From positions 3,630,001 to 3,694,000 of the forward strand of contig NZ_CP133548.1 in assembly GCF_031198435.1 (NCBI RefSeq): DNA of 64,000 nt. Reading direction: 5' to 3'. This DNA is from Pleionea litopenaei. Lineage in GTDB: Bacteria; Pseudomonadota; Gammaproteobacteria; Enterobacterales; Kangiellaceae. The position numbers and the translations under genes were made by a program. Shown here in pieces: positions 37,038 through 45,938 of the stretch. Below the pieces are notes generated by a model. The model was given only the letters and a program-made list of their open reading frames with translations, was not told where the DNA came from and ran no database searches. The stretch's first letter is position 1. Each line of letters starts with the position of its first letter.

Positions 37038-39101
37038 ATGTCTTTTGTTAACACTAAGCTTGTACATTCGGTGGTTGCAGTATCTTGTGTCGTGGGCTCC
37101 TTAGCGTTGCTATCCATATCACCAGTAACTTATGCGAATGAAATGAATGCCGACATGGTTAAGCGGTCAATATCGAGTTTAAAAAGCCCTTCGGATTATG
37201 CCATTGTTTCAATTGGCAATGATGCCTTGTTATCGATGAAGAAGTCTGACGCCTCGCGACTTGCGATTGAGCCTTTGTCAAACTTATCAAAAAACAAAGA
37301 TGACGTAGCGTTAATTAAATTGCCAAATGCTAATGTCGATGCACTTAGTCGTTATATGCATGAGAACCATCGTCGTTGTGGTGGATATGTTTGGCATCAA
37401 TCTCTCGAAAAGGCACAAACCTATATTCGTCAGTTAAACAGTAATACCCATCGGTTGTTGGTTGAATATACCATCGATAATGATGACACGGTCAATGAAA
37501 TGCTGATGCAAGTCGTTAGCAGTAACTTGTCGTCAACCGTTGGTAGTATGGGAAGCTATAACAATCGCTATTACACTGCATCGTCTGGAGTAGAAGCTTC
37601 GCAATGGTTAAAGTCGCATTGGGAAAATATTACGTTTACTCGAGACGACATTATGGTGGAACTATTCGAGCATGCGGGTTGGGACCAGCCTTCGGTTATC
37701 GTGACTATTGTTGGTGAAACCATACCAGAAGAAGTGGTGGTGATTGGCGGGCATTTAGATTCTATTAATGGCAGCAGCTCTAACCGTGAAACGGCACGCG
37801 CTCCAGGGCATGATGATAATGCGTCGGGAATTGCCGTCGTCACCGAAACATTGCGAGCCATGGTGACTGGAGGATACAAACCAGCGCGAACCGTAAAAAT
37901 TATGGGATATGCAGCGGAAGAAGTTGGTTTACGTGGATCCGGTGAAATCGCGGAGATGTTCGCTGATGATAATATCGATGTTGTGGGTGTCGCTCAATTC
38001 GATATGACCGGCTTTAAAGGAACCGCGGATAAAGACATTGTTTTTATGACCGATTATACCAACGCCGATCAAAATCAATTTATGATGGATTTACTCGATC
38101 ATTATTTCCCCCAAGTTCAGTACGGTACAGGCTTGTGTGGGTATGGCTGCTCTGATCATGCTTCTTGGTATGCCAATGGCTTCGCTGCTTCAATGCCGTT
38201 TGAATCAAACTTCAATGATTACAATTCCGATATTCATACGAGCAATGATAATCACTTTGATGCCAATCATGCGACTAACTTTGTGAATCTATCCATTGCG
38301 TTTGTAGGTGAGTTGGCGAAAGGAAATGCTGACAGCGATAACTACCAATCGCAAAGCACGGTAGAGTTTGAATCTGGCAATGTCGAAGTGATTGAGCAAC
38401 AGACCTTGTCTATCAGTATTCAACGTACCGGGCTCTTTGATCGAGAGGCTTCGGTAAACTATAGAACAATTAGCGGGACAGCGGTGGCAGGAGAAGATTT
38501 TGTCGCGGTAGAAGGCACTTTGAATTGGACCGTTAACGATGCTGCATCCAAGGTGATTGAAGTTGAAGCGTTAGCGGTCACTGAAGATAAAGAGTTTACC
38601 ATTGAGTTAACCGATGCTTCAGGTAACGCGGTTCTTGGCGAAGTCGTTACGGTTAACGTATCGTTGTTAAATAACTCAACCAGTGCCGTTAGCTTCAAGC
38701 AGTCAACGATTCAAGTACCAGAAAGCACAGCCTCTAATATCGTTATTCAGCGAGTAGGTGAAATCGATATGCCGGCCACGGTTAGATACGTGTCAGTCAA
38801 TGGTACCGCAATTGCTGGTATTAACTATGAAGCAACCTCTGGAGTTATTGAGTGGGCGGCAGGCGACGATTCCGATAAGACCATTTCAATCGGAACATAC
38901 AAAGTAGACGAAAGCGAAACATTCACACTTGAATTAAGATCGGCATCTGGCAATGCGGTAATTGATGGTAATGATAAAATTACGATCACCATTCAAAACA
39001 CTCCGGTGGATGACACTAATGGAAGCTCTGGTGGTGTGTTTGGCATTCTTCTAACGCTCCCATTGCTATTGTTAGGATGGCGTCGTAAGCGAAGTCATTA
39101 A
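37038..39101 (+). CDS. Secreted M28 aminopeptidase with Calx-beta repeats and GlyGly-CTERM
   Basis: The 687-residue precursor has a signal peptide (about 8-33), an inhibitory N-terminal region and an M28 catalytic domain (about 175-435). The two-zinc site is visible: IGGHLDS, PGHDDNASG, YAAEEVG, FDMTG and CSDHASW, as in Vibrio/Aeromonas leucyl aminopeptidase. Two Calx-beta-like domains follow (about 445-660). The chain ends in a GlyGly-CTERM tail (SSGGVFGILLTLPLLLLGW then RRKR), which directs cleavage by rhombosortase and type II-secreted surface display. It should release N-terminal amino acids outside the cell, complementing the endoproteases in this window. Confidence 0.95.
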   Translation: MSFVNTKLVHSVVAVSCVVGSLALLSISPVTYANEMNADMVKRSISSLKSPSDYAIVSIGNDALLSMKKSDASRLAIEPLSNLSKNKDDVALIKLPNANVDALSRYMHENHRRCGGYVWHQSLEKAQTYIRQLNSNTHRLLVEYTIDNDDTVNEMLMQVVSSNLSSTVGSMGSYNNRYYTASSGVEASQWLKSHWENITFTRDDIMVELFEHAGWDQPSVIVTIVGETIPEEVVVIGGHLDSINGSSSNRETARAPGHDDNASGIAVVTETLRAMVTGGYKPARTVKIMGYAAEEVGLRGSGEIAEMFADDNIDVVGVAQFDMTGFKGTADKDIVFMTDYTNADQNQFMMDLLDHYFPQVQYGTGLCGYGCSDHASWYANGFAASMPFESNFNDYNSDIHTSNDNHFDANHATNFVNLSIAFVGELAKGNADSDNYQSQSTVEFESGNVEVIEQQTLSISIQRTGLFDREASVNYRTISGTAVAGEDFVAVEGTLNWTVNDAASKVIEVEALAVTEDKEFTIELTDASGNAVLGEVVTVNVSLLNNSTSAVSFKQSTIQVPESTASNIVIQRVGEIDMPATVRYVSVNGTAIAGINYEATSGVIEWAAGDDSDKTISIGTYKVDESETFTLELRSASGNAVIDGNDKITITIQNTPVDDTNGSSGGVFGILLTLPLLLLGWRRKRSH

Positions 39102-39130
39102 ATAGAGCTTTTCTCTCCCTCGACTCAATC

Positions 39131-39170
39131 AAGAAGGAGTCATTGCCAGTTAATGCAGTGACTCTTTCTT
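39131..39170 (+). terminator. Hairpin terminator after the M28 gene
   Basis: A long imperfect stem (AAGAAGGAGTCATTGC with GCAGTGACTCTTTCTT) with an 8-base loop lies 30 bp past the stop. The U-tract is weak (TTCTTGTTCCTT). Confidence 0.65.
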
Positions 39171-39223
39171 GTTCCTTGGTTACAAATCTGCGATGATCCA
39201 GTCAACTCATTATTATTAATGGC

Positions 39224-39664
39224 ATGACGCTTATGGATACCATTAAACGAATTGAAGATATAACGACGGACGATCTAGCGCAACAACGGTGGTTTTTACT
39301 TCAAGATGAAGAGGTTGGATTCGATGCCTTTGAGTATGTCATTACTGAAGCGCACCCAAGTTTTTCAGAAGATATGATTGAACTAGAGTTTGCCGAGTTT
39401 ACCTTTGCTAATGGCAAGGTAGCATACGGGATCTACGATGGCTTCGAAGCATTCAATATAATGACGCCAGATAATTGGTATGCCTTATGGTATGGAGCCG
39501 ATATGCCTGAAGCCGAAGAGTTACTGCGTTTGAAAAACTTTTTGGTCAAGTCTGGGTATGAGTTACCCGTTGTTGCAAAGTCTAAGTGGACGGGTGTTAT
39601 CAAAGAATACAAAGGCGTTCAGTTTTTAGACGAGAGTGGCGTCATTCAAGAAGTAAGTCTCTAA
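39224..39664 (+). CDS. Hypothetical small acidic protein (146 aa)
   Basis: I do not recognise the family. The protein is strongly acidic, has no signal peptide, and reads as an alpha/beta domain with aromatic-rich segments (AYGIYDGFEAFNIM, NWYALWYGADMPEAEELL). An alternative start three codons later cannot be excluded. It has no operon partner. The aromatic clusters resemble small immunity or stress proteins, but this is only an impression. Confidence 0.65.
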   Translation: MTLMDTIKRIEDITTDDLAQQRWFLLQDEEVGFDAFEYVITEAHPSFSEDMIELEFAEFTFANGKVAYGIYDGFEAFNIMTPDNWYALWYGADMPEAEELLRLKNFLVKSGYELPVVAKSKWTGVIKEYKGVQFLDESGVIQEVSL

Positions 39665-39710
39665 CTTTGATTGAATAGATAGTCTAAGATATTCGTAAAG
39701 GTTTCAAAAT

Positions 39711-39716
39711 AAGGAG
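39711..39716 (+). promoter_or_regulatory. Strong ribosome-binding site before a 22-codon ORF
   Basis: AAGGAG lies 5 bases before the ATG at 39722. It is one of the best ribosome-binding sites in the window, yet it serves only a very short ORF. Confidence 0.7.
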
Positions 39717-39721
39717 CTCGA

Positions 39722-39790
39722 ATGAATGGTGACGCTTTGCCGAGGAACTTGGATTTTTTTAGAAAGTATCGACTTCAATCACTTGCCTAA
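39722..39790 (+). CDS. 22-codon mini-ORF, possible leader peptide
   Basis: The ORF encodes MNGDALPRNLDFFRKYRLQS then LA and ends 9 bases before the next start codon. Its ideal AAGGAG site and tight spacing to the following gene, which lacks a site of its own, suggest translational coupling or a leader peptide. A remnant of a longer gene is the alternative. Confidence 0.45.
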   Translation: MNGDALPRNLDFFRKYRLQSLA

Positions 39791-39799
39791 GTTTTCTTT

Positions 39800-40117
39800 A
39801 TGAAAGTATATAATGAGTTAGATCTGACTAAAGAAGAGTTTTCTTTACTAATTAAAAAAAATGGAAGTGTTAGTTATAAGAAAAGCATTTTCACTAAGGT
39901 GGTTGTGTTTACGCTGTATAATTTTAATCTAAATAGCAAACTACTGGAATTGATTATAGCAATTTTAACGATCCCCTTTCTTCCATTTAAGAGATATAGA
40001 AGAGTTTATCTTTGCGTTTATTGGGTGGTGTTTGTCGACAAGTACGCTGTTAACTTCAAAATTGATGATAAGTCCGTGCAGTTTTATCTGGGTAAGAGCT
40101 TAGAGACTCGCCGATAG
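39800..40117 (+). CDS. Hypothetical basic protein with one hydrophobic segment (105 aa)
   Basis: No family is recognised. The protein is Lys-rich with a hydrophobic stretch at about 47-63 (KLLELIIAILTIPFLPF), possibly a membrane or hairpin segment, followed by an aromatic-rich region (YRRVYLCVYWVVFVDKYAV). No ribosome-binding site precedes it; translation probably depends on the mini-ORF just upstream. The gene is AT-rich compared with neighbours. Confidence 0.5.
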   Translation: MKVYNELDLTKEEFSLLIKKNGSVSYKKSIFTKVVVFTLYNFNLNSKLLELIIAILTIPFLPFKRYRRVYLCVYWVVFVDKYAVNFKIDDKSVQFYLGKSLETRR

Positions 40118-40148
40118 TGAAAGGCTTTTTATTTAATCAAAGTAAAGA

Positions 40149-40174
40149 AAGGAGCCCGTTTGTATGGGCTCCTT
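40149..40174. terminator. Hairpin between convergent genes
   Basis: A perfect 9-bp stem (AAGGAGCCC/GGGCTCCTT) with an 8-base loop lies between the genes ending at 40117 (+) and 40250 (-). The T-run is short, so termination strength is uncertain. Confidence 0.6.
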
Positions 40175-40249
40175 GTAGACAAGTTTTATAAGTATTTATG
40201 GTATTTGGAATATCTTGGAATAACTCTCTAAGCCGACTCTTTTAATCGC

Positions 40250-40789
40250 TCACCACATCAAATCATCGGGTACTTGATACTCGGCATAAGGATCGTCTTC
40301 ATCAATGTCTTGTTTGGCCAGTCGATCATGCATCACGAGAACCACGTCAGGGTCGATTGTTTGCAATTTGCGAGCAATGACATCGGGTATTAGTTTTACA
40401 AGATTGTCGATGGCACAAATGGCAAGCGTGCCCTGTACCAAACTTTGCTTAATCTTCGGATTGACCTTGAAGGTTTTAGTAACCCCTTGATAAATGTAGT
40501 TATAGTCGATTTCACCTTTAAAATCGGTAACACCATGGTGTTCAAGCATCTGCTTAATCGTGGCGCGTTGTTCTTTCGCTTTAAGTTCTGCTTGTTTTTG
40601 TTCATTCAGTGCACGATCTTGTTCAATCTTTCTTTGCTTGTCGGCCGCAATTTGCTCCTTTAGCTCATCTTTAGCTTTATGCCCCTTGGGCTGTTGCTTA
40701 GCCTTTTTGCGCTTTTCGTGCTTTATTTGTGTGGCTTTTTTCTTATCGGCTAAGCCCGCTTTCATTAATTGCTCTTGTAATGAACTCAT
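40250..40789 (-). CDS. yaiL: DUF2058 family protein, YaiL-like
   Basis: The 179-residue protein starts MSSLQEQLMKAGLADKKKA, followed by a very basic, Gln/Lys-rich helical region (about 18-80, probable coiled coil). It ends with a compact domain (INYNYIYQG-like IDYNYIYQGVTKTFKV, CAIDNLVKLIPDVIARKLQ). This is the layout of E. coli YaiL (DUF2058), a conserved gammaproteobacterial protein that may bind nucleic acid or ribosomes; its role is not established. It is a single gene. Confidence 0.9.
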   Translation of the reverse strand: MSSLQEQLMKAGLADKKKATQIKHEKRKKAKQQPKGHKAKDELKEQIAADKQRKIEQDRALNEQKQAELKAKEQRATIKQMLEHHGVTDFKGEIDYNYIYQGVTKTFKVNPKIKQSLVQGTLAICAIDNLVKLIPDVIARKLQTIDPDVVLVMHDRLAKQDIDEDDPYAEYQVPDDLMW

Positions 40790-40895
40790 TTGTCACTTTT
40801 CTTGCTGATGGTAATTAAGCCGATTGTAGCAAAATTCCCATCGGATGCCATTGCCAGTCTTGTTAGGCTGGTCAAAAAGGGGGGAAAGAGACTAA
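40790..40895. other. Intergenic region upstream of yaiL
   Basis: This is the first part of a 312-base stretch with no gene. It should hold the yaiL promoter; nothing else is recognised before the repeats that follow. Confidence 0.3.
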
Positions 40896-41002
40896 AAGTG
40901 GTGGGTGTCCCGATTCGAGAGCGTCCCGATTCGAGAGCGGGGGTGTCCTAGAGCGGTGGGTGTCCTTGCTTATACTCACCCGGATCCAAGTGGTGGGTGT
41001 CC
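40896..41002. repeat. Cluster of GTGGGTGTCC motifs and a 16-bp tandem duplication
   Basis: An exact 15-mer, AAGTGGTGGGTGTCC, occurs at 40896-40910 and 40988-41002, with a third GTGGGTGTCC at 40956-40965. Between them GTCCCGATTCGAGAGC is duplicated in tandem (40907 and 40923), with a shortened third copy near 40945. No gene is present. It may be a decayed mobile-element end or a dispersed repeat. Confidence 0.75.
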
Positions 41003-41101
41003 TCAATCATTGCACTGATCAACAACAATCAACGTAATAAAAAACCAAGGGGCGGTGACTGAGTCCCGAAATCATTTTGTATAATTAAAAAGGAGTAACC
41101 T

Positions 41102-41383
41102 ATGAAGTGTCCTGTTTGTGCCGATGAGCGATTAGTAATGACTGAGCGGAAGGGTGTCGAGATTGACTATTGCCCGAGCTGTCGTGGGGTTTGGCTTGAT
41201 CGGGGTGAACTCGATAAAATTATTGAGCGCTCGGCTAGCGAACGTACTCCACAGGCGACGACCGAGCGTCGACATACTGTCGATCGTTCCTATTACTCTG
41301 AGCGCAAACCAAGCAAATACTCGAGCAGTTATGGCTATCGTAAAAAGAAGAAAAGTCTCTTAAGTGAGATTTTTGACTTTTAA
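41102..41383 (+). CDS. zf-TFIIB domain protein
   Basis: The 93-residue protein begins with a zinc ribbon of the zf-TFIIB family: Cys at positions 3, 6, 24 and 27 (MKCPVCADERLV and DYCPSCRGVWLDRGELDKII, the latter being the family signature). The remainder is a low-complexity basic tail rich in Ser, Tyr, Arg and Lys. AAGGAG precedes the ATG. The family is widespread with no established role. It lies 85 bp before the orphan 421-residue gene. Confidence 0.88.
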   Translation: MKCPVCADERLVMTERKGVEIDYCPSCRGVWLDRGELDKIIERSASERTPQATTERRHTVDRSYYSERKPSKYSSSYGYRKKKKSLLSEIFDF

Positions 41384-41467
41384 GCGAGCGACATTTTCAC
41401 TAAAGTGGAGCAAGGCCAAGCGGCTGTAGAGCAAAAATATCTCTGAAGAATTAAAATAAGGGCTGTT

Positions 41468-42733
41468 ATGGCATGCCAAGAGTATATTGAGGTGAGCGAT
41501 GAAGGTAATGAAAAAACCATCATCAAGTTGCACGATCTTAACTTAATATTGATGGTTGAGCATGCTCGTTCACCGAATATTATTCAAGTGCTCGAGCAGG
41601 ATAGTGAAGAACTGCTTTACTCAGTTCGATTTGGTGATGGAAAATCATTGGATGGGTTTAGCTTTGATGTGTCGCCGCACCATAATTATTTGATTGTAAA
41701 AGAAGCGGTGTATGGACAAAGCTTGGATGATCTTTACGCTACATTGTATTGTTTAAAAGACAAGTCGCCTTTGCCTTATCAGGAAAAGGGCAAAGAACCC
41801 AAAGCGGTTAAACCGCTGTTTCATTCTCATTATCATCTCACCTTTACTTTTTCTGCTGATCTCGATGAACAACAAGTATCGGTGAGCGGTACACAGACCG
41901 GCGATCTGAATCGAATCGACGTGTATCAGTTTGCTGAATCAGCCACTGCAAGCGGCAGCAACAGTTTACCGGAAGCTTTCTTTTACCCGATCGTCAGCTA
42001 CCCACAGGTGGCACTTGATCCGCAAATTCGCCAAGGACACTTGGATATTTATTTAAAAGACCACTTAGTAGTGAATGATCTTGCAACGATCAAGCGCAGA
42101 GCGATGGTAGAGCAATTTGCCCTCAGTGACTTTAATGCTTGGCGTGCACTGCTCGCAGCTAGTCAGAAATTATCCGACGAGACGGATAAAAAGCACTGGC
42201 AGCACTCGCTGTTATGCTGCGATGCTGTTGGTAGTGATGTCGCGGGACTGCAAAGACAACTTCAGCGCAGCGGCTTTACCGTTGAGTTACTCGAGCAGAG
42301 TTATCCTGAGGGACATTTTACTCTTTGTTCGATCCTTCAGCCCTTCAGTAGTGAGGCGCAGCATGTGCTGCCACTGATGATGATGCTCAGTGATTTAACT
42401 AGCCGCTTTGGTGCTGTATATCAGGGCGTTCAGCTTAAGGGTGAAATTGACTCGAGTGACCGCTCGTTCGAAGCCGATAGCCTCGCACACTATCATCTAT
42501 TGTGCTTATCCTTTGCTCAAAGTTTATTAAGTCTTGAAGACTTTAGAGTGTTAGCCTCAACTTTACTGCAAAAACATCAGGCCTTAGATTTCGATTGCAT
42601 TTTTAGCGAAAATGCCTCTGACTTAGTTTATGATATTCGCAGCGCTTTGAATAAATTTGATGATTGGGAAATCAAAGAACCTGAACTTCGCCAAGTGGCA
42701 GGGCGCTTGGCGGGTCAGTTTGAGAACTTATAA
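41468..42733 (+). CDS. Orphan 421-residue protein, intact paralogue of the pseudogene at 48.7 kb
   Basis: No family is recognised. The protein is acidic and cytoplasmic. Its N-terminal half (about 1-205) is strand-rich, with conserved blocks FGDGKSLDGFSFDVSPHHNYLIVKE, FHSHYHLTFTF and DHLVVNDLATIKR. All of these recur in the decayed copy at 48734-49583, which shows which parts are conserved. The C-terminal half (about 210-421) is helical, with CCDAVGSDVAGLQRQL and LSDLTSRFGAVYQGVQLKGEI. Two copies within 7 kb suggest duplication; it is not linked to any known toxin or immunity pair. Confidence 0.75.
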   Translation: MACQEYIEVSDEGNEKTIIKLHDLNLILMVEHARSPNIIQVLEQDSEELLYSVRFGDGKSLDGFSFDVSPHHNYLIVKEAVYGQSLDDLYATLYCLKDKSPLPYQEKGKEPKAVKPLFHSHYHLTFTFSADLDEQQVSVSGTQTGDLNRIDVYQFAESATASGSNSLPEAFFYPIVSYPQVALDPQIRQGHLDIYLKDHLVVNDLATIKRRAMVEQFALSDFNAWRALLAASQKLSDETDKKHWQHSLLCCDAVGSDVAGLQRQLQRSGFTVELLEQSYPEGHFTLCSILQPFSSEAQHVLPLMMMLSDLTSRFGAVYQGVQLKGEIDSSDRSFEADSLAHYHLLCLSFAQSLLSLEDFRVLASTLLQKHQALDFDCIFSENASDLVYDIRSALNKFDDWEIKEPELRQVAGRLAGQFENL

Positions 42734-42900
42734 ATAGTCTCCGGCTAATATTCTTTTAAAACTGGTCGCACTATGACGACCGAGTGAAATTCAATTCGTC
42801 AAACTTATGAGACGCTAGCTAACCTATGCTAGTATTGAGGCGGAATCGAACTAAGGTTTCAATCGCGCGATCTTGAAAAGTAAATGTTGGAATCATACTT

Positions 42901-45126
42901 TTGTCGAAAAATTTAAACCAAAAATTGGAATTGGGTACGCTGATCATTGATATTGATCGAAGCGTAGCGTTATTTTCCAATCCTTCAGAATCTAATCCGA
43001 ACAAGCGTGATCAGCAAACGGTCACGCTAGAGCCTAGAGTGTTAAGTTTAATCCTTTACTTCCATAGCCAAAGGAATCGATTGGTGACTCGCGATGAGCT
43101 CATCGAGCATGTGTGGCAAGGCAAGGTGGTGAGTGAGAATGCCATTAATCGAGCGGTGTCCCAGTTAAGGAAAATTTTGAATCGAGCGGATCAAAAGTCT
43201 ACCAGTATCGAAACAGTTTCCCGTAAAGGCTACATTCTTCAGGTGAGCGAGAGCGACAATCACCACTCGCGCACGAATGACGAAAACGCAGCTGAGGCAA
43301 ACCAAAAGAACAGCAACCAGTCAACGCTTGTTGACTCGGGTCACAATCATCACTCTGCTGGAAAATCGGATCCAGAAGCACTGTCTCAAGGATCAAATGC
43401 TAAACCGCTTTGGATTTTTGGAATAATAATTTTCGCAGTATTTATCCTTGTGTTGGAGTTGATTATTTTTAGTCGCAGTCAAAGTTTGCCTAAAAAGTTT
43501 GAGCAACTCGAACGCGTGATCGAAACCAGTTTACCCGGTGTTGAGCATTCCGCTCGTCCATCGCCCGATGGCCAATGGCTGTTGTTTGTTCATCAAGATG
43601 AGAAAAATGAATCTCAGGCGCTTTACCTAAAACCATTTGGTATGTCTAAAGCATATCCACTCACTAGCGATGAGCTACAACACTTTTCCCCCGTCTGGTC
43701 ACCCGACGGAAAGCAAATCGCGTTTGCCAGCTGGAATAATCGAAATCAGAGACAGTGCCACATAAGTATTATCGATTTAAACTTTGCAGAAACAAAGACA
43801 GAGCAGAAGCCCGTGGTTGAAAATCGCCGCGTGGTTAGCCGCTGCGGTAATCGTGCGCGACCGGCTATCGACTGGGCCGCTAACGGGCAGGCGCTATTTT
43901 ACACAGATCGTGAAAGCATCGCCGATCCTTATCAGGTATTTTATCACTCGCTGATCACGCAAAATAAAGATCAAGTGAGTCTGCCACCTCAAATGGGTAA
44001 TTTTCGTGGTGACTTTTTTATCACGGCTCAGCACCAGAACAATCGACTGGCGATTGTTCGCTATCTGGCGGTAGGACAGTCAAAGATATTAGTGTTGGAT
44101 AGCCATAATTATTCAAGTATTGCTGAGTTTGAGGTCGATTTTCAGGTATCCCGAGTTGAGTGGTTTACCGATAGCGATCAGCTAATTATTGCTAACGAGG
44201 GCAACTGGTGGTCGTATGACATTTTTTCTGGCATGCGCACCTTAATTTACAAAGCGGAACAAGGATCGAGCAGTCCCATAATATCGGCCGACGGTAAAAA
44301 CTTTTATTATTCGCAAGGACAGTTCAACTCGGAAATAGAGCTGTTTGATCTAACCAAAAAGCAATACATTGATGTTGCCTTTAACTCATCGGAACTGGAG
44401 TTTGCGCCGAGATTTATCGCCAATAATCAGATTGTTTTTCTCTCCAATCGTAGCGGTCAGTTTGAGTTCTGGTTGAGTAACGCGCAGTCGCAAGCAACGC
44501 AGTTGTCACAACTACCTTTTGCGATTTCGCCAACCACCTATGTTGTGTCTCCCGATCACCAATTTATTTATTATCAATATCATGATGAGATCTATCGCTG
44601 GGATATTAATAGGCAAGACAATAGTTTGATTATTGACGCGACCCATCGCCCTTATGTGGTTGCTTGGACCGATCAGCAACAGCTGATTTACAGCAGTGAG
44701 AAAAGCGGAGAATGGCAGTTGTGGCGATTTGATTTATCCAGCGGCATGCATCAACAGTTAACGCAACGCGGCGGCTACAGCGGTAAAATAATCGATGAAC
44801 ATTGGTTGTACTTTACCAAGTTGCATCAAGATGGCTTGTGGCGCAAGCGTCTTGATAGCGAAGAAGAAGAGCTTATTATTGATGACTTTCCTCGGGTTAA
44901 CTGGATCAACTGGACCATCACCGATCATCACATTTATTTTCATCAGTCGCAGGGAGCGACAGCCAGTATCATGCGTTTTAACTTTGCGACCAACGAGCAG
45001 GTTATGATTGTTCCTTTCAGTTCTCAACACGCTAATTCTTTTGATTTTGCTAACGACGCAAATACTTTGGCCATCGTTAGCAACCAGGATCTGGAGTACA
45101 AAATAATCCGTTTGTCGATCGACTAA
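42901..45126 (+). CDS. CadC-like membrane transcription regulator with periplasmic propeller
   Basis: The 741-residue protein has an OmpR/PhoB-type winged helix at about 10-115 (VTLEPRVLSLILYFHSQRNRLVTRDELIEHVW, SIETVSRKGYIL). A low-complexity linker and one membrane helix (about 170-190) follow. The large periplasmic part (about 205-741) has TolB/PD40 propeller blades (SARPSPDGQWLLFV, FSPVWSPDGKQIAFAS, IISADGKNFYYS). It belongs to the one-component ToxR/CadC class, sensing outside and binding DNA inside. The start is TTG. It overlaps the convergent lipoprotein gene by 4 bases. Confidence 0.9.
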   Translation: MSKNLNQKLELGTLIIDIDRSVALFSNPSESNPNKRDQQTVTLEPRVLSLILYFHSQRNRLVTRDELIEHVWQGKVVSENAINRAVSQLRKILNRADQKSTSIETVSRKGYILQVSESDNHHSRTNDENAAEANQKNSNQSTLVDSGHNHHSAGKSDPEALSQGSNAKPLWIFGIIIFAVFILVLELIIFSRSQSLPKKFEQLERVIETSLPGVEHSARPSPDGQWLLFVHQDEKNESQALYLKPFGMSKAYPLTSDELQHFSPVWSPDGKQIAFASWNNRNQRQCHISIIDLNFAETKTEQKPVVENRRVVSRCGNRARPAIDWAANGQALFYTDRESIADPYQVFYHSLITQNKDQVSLPPQMGNFRGDFFITAQHQNNRLAIVRYLAVGQSKILVLDSHNYSSIAEFEVDFQVSRVEWFTDSDQLIIANEGNWWSYDIFSGMRTLIYKAEQGSSSPIISADGKNFYYSQGQFNSEIELFDLTKKQYIDVAFNSSELEFAPRFIANNQIVFLSNRSGQFEFWLSNAQSQATQLSQLPFAISPTTYVVSPDHQFIYYQYHDEIYRWDINRQDNSLIIDATHRPYVVAWTDQQQLIYSSEKSGEWQLWRFDLSSGMHQQLTQRGGYSGKIIDEHWLYFTKLHQDGLWRKRLDSEEEELIIDDFPRVNWINWTITDHHIYFHQSQGATASIMRFNFATNEQVMIVPFSSQHANSFDFANDANTLAIVSNQDLEYKIIRLSID

Positions 45127-45938
45127 AAACCGAGTTTAGGCGATTGAAAGTACTGGCAAGGAGGGTGAGCGGCCAAGGTATCGGCGGCCACTTGTCGTAA
45201 AAATGTCTGCATGCTTTGGTTCGCTGGTAAACTTGGCAAGTATTCCAGATCGCTTACCGGCTTGTTGCTGATCACGCCATAAAAAACATAAGCGCTGAGC
45301 AAGGCGCCAGTCGGATTGGAGTGATTACCATCGCTCGCATGCAAGTTAATGGTAGGACGCAGCGCAATAGCGGCATCCCAAGCGAGACCAATCGGGGCAA
45401 CGCAGGCCGGCTCCTGCAAAACAATGCTCATATGTAACATATGGATCCGTTGACCTTCTTCGAAATTACCTCGTCTTGGCCACTCCGGAAACATTATCGG
45501 AATAGCATTTTGCTGCTTTGCTCTTTGAATCCAAGTTTTTGCCGCATCGGTTGGGTAGCTGTAACGACCGGTGGTTGAATATTTTTGTGCTTGAAGGATC
45601 ACATGCGTCCACTCGCGGCTTTGCATAAAGCCATAAGAGACACCGTCGTTCAGCCGGCCATCGAGAAATGACCAACCTGGCGCGTTAAAGGCATTGGCAG
45701 ACTTGCCTTCGCCATCATTGGTTAACAAAGTTGCCACCAGTTGTGGAAGCTCATTTTGTGAGCTGTGGCTATTACCCATAAACAGCAACTCGTAATCGGC
45801 CAGAGGGGCATTGAGATCAGGAGTATGGCTATTATGAGCATCGGCATTACTTGAATCATTATCCGAATCAATCCGACATCCAGCTGTTAACAGAATTAAA
45901 ATAGAACACAGAACAATATTTGAAAGCACTCGCATCAT
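45123..45938 (-). CDS. SGNH-hydrolase-like lipoprotein
   Basis: The 271-residue protein has a lipoprotein signal peptide with lipobox LTAGC. An SGNH-type fold is suggested by LLFMGNSHSSQNELP (block I with the nucleophile Ser) and LHASDGNHSNPTGA (block V with Asp and His). It is probably an esterase-like hydrolase anchored in a cell-envelope membrane; the substrate is unknown. Its 3' end overlaps that of the CadC-like gene by 4 bases. AGGA precedes the ATG. Confidence 0.8.
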   Translation of the reverse strand: MMRVLSNIVLCSILILLTAGCRIDSDNDSSNADAHNSHTPDLNAPLADYELLFMGNSHSSQNELPQLVATLLTNDGEGKSANAFNAPGWSFLDGRLNDGVSYGFMQSREWTHVILQAQKYSTTGRYSYPTDAAKTWIQRAKQQNAIPIMFPEWPRRGNFEEGQRIHMLHMSIVLQEPACVAPIGLAWDAAIALRPTINLHASDGNHSNPTGALLSAYVFYGVISNKPVSDLEYLPSLPANQSMQTFLRQVAADTLAAHPPCQYFQSPKLGF

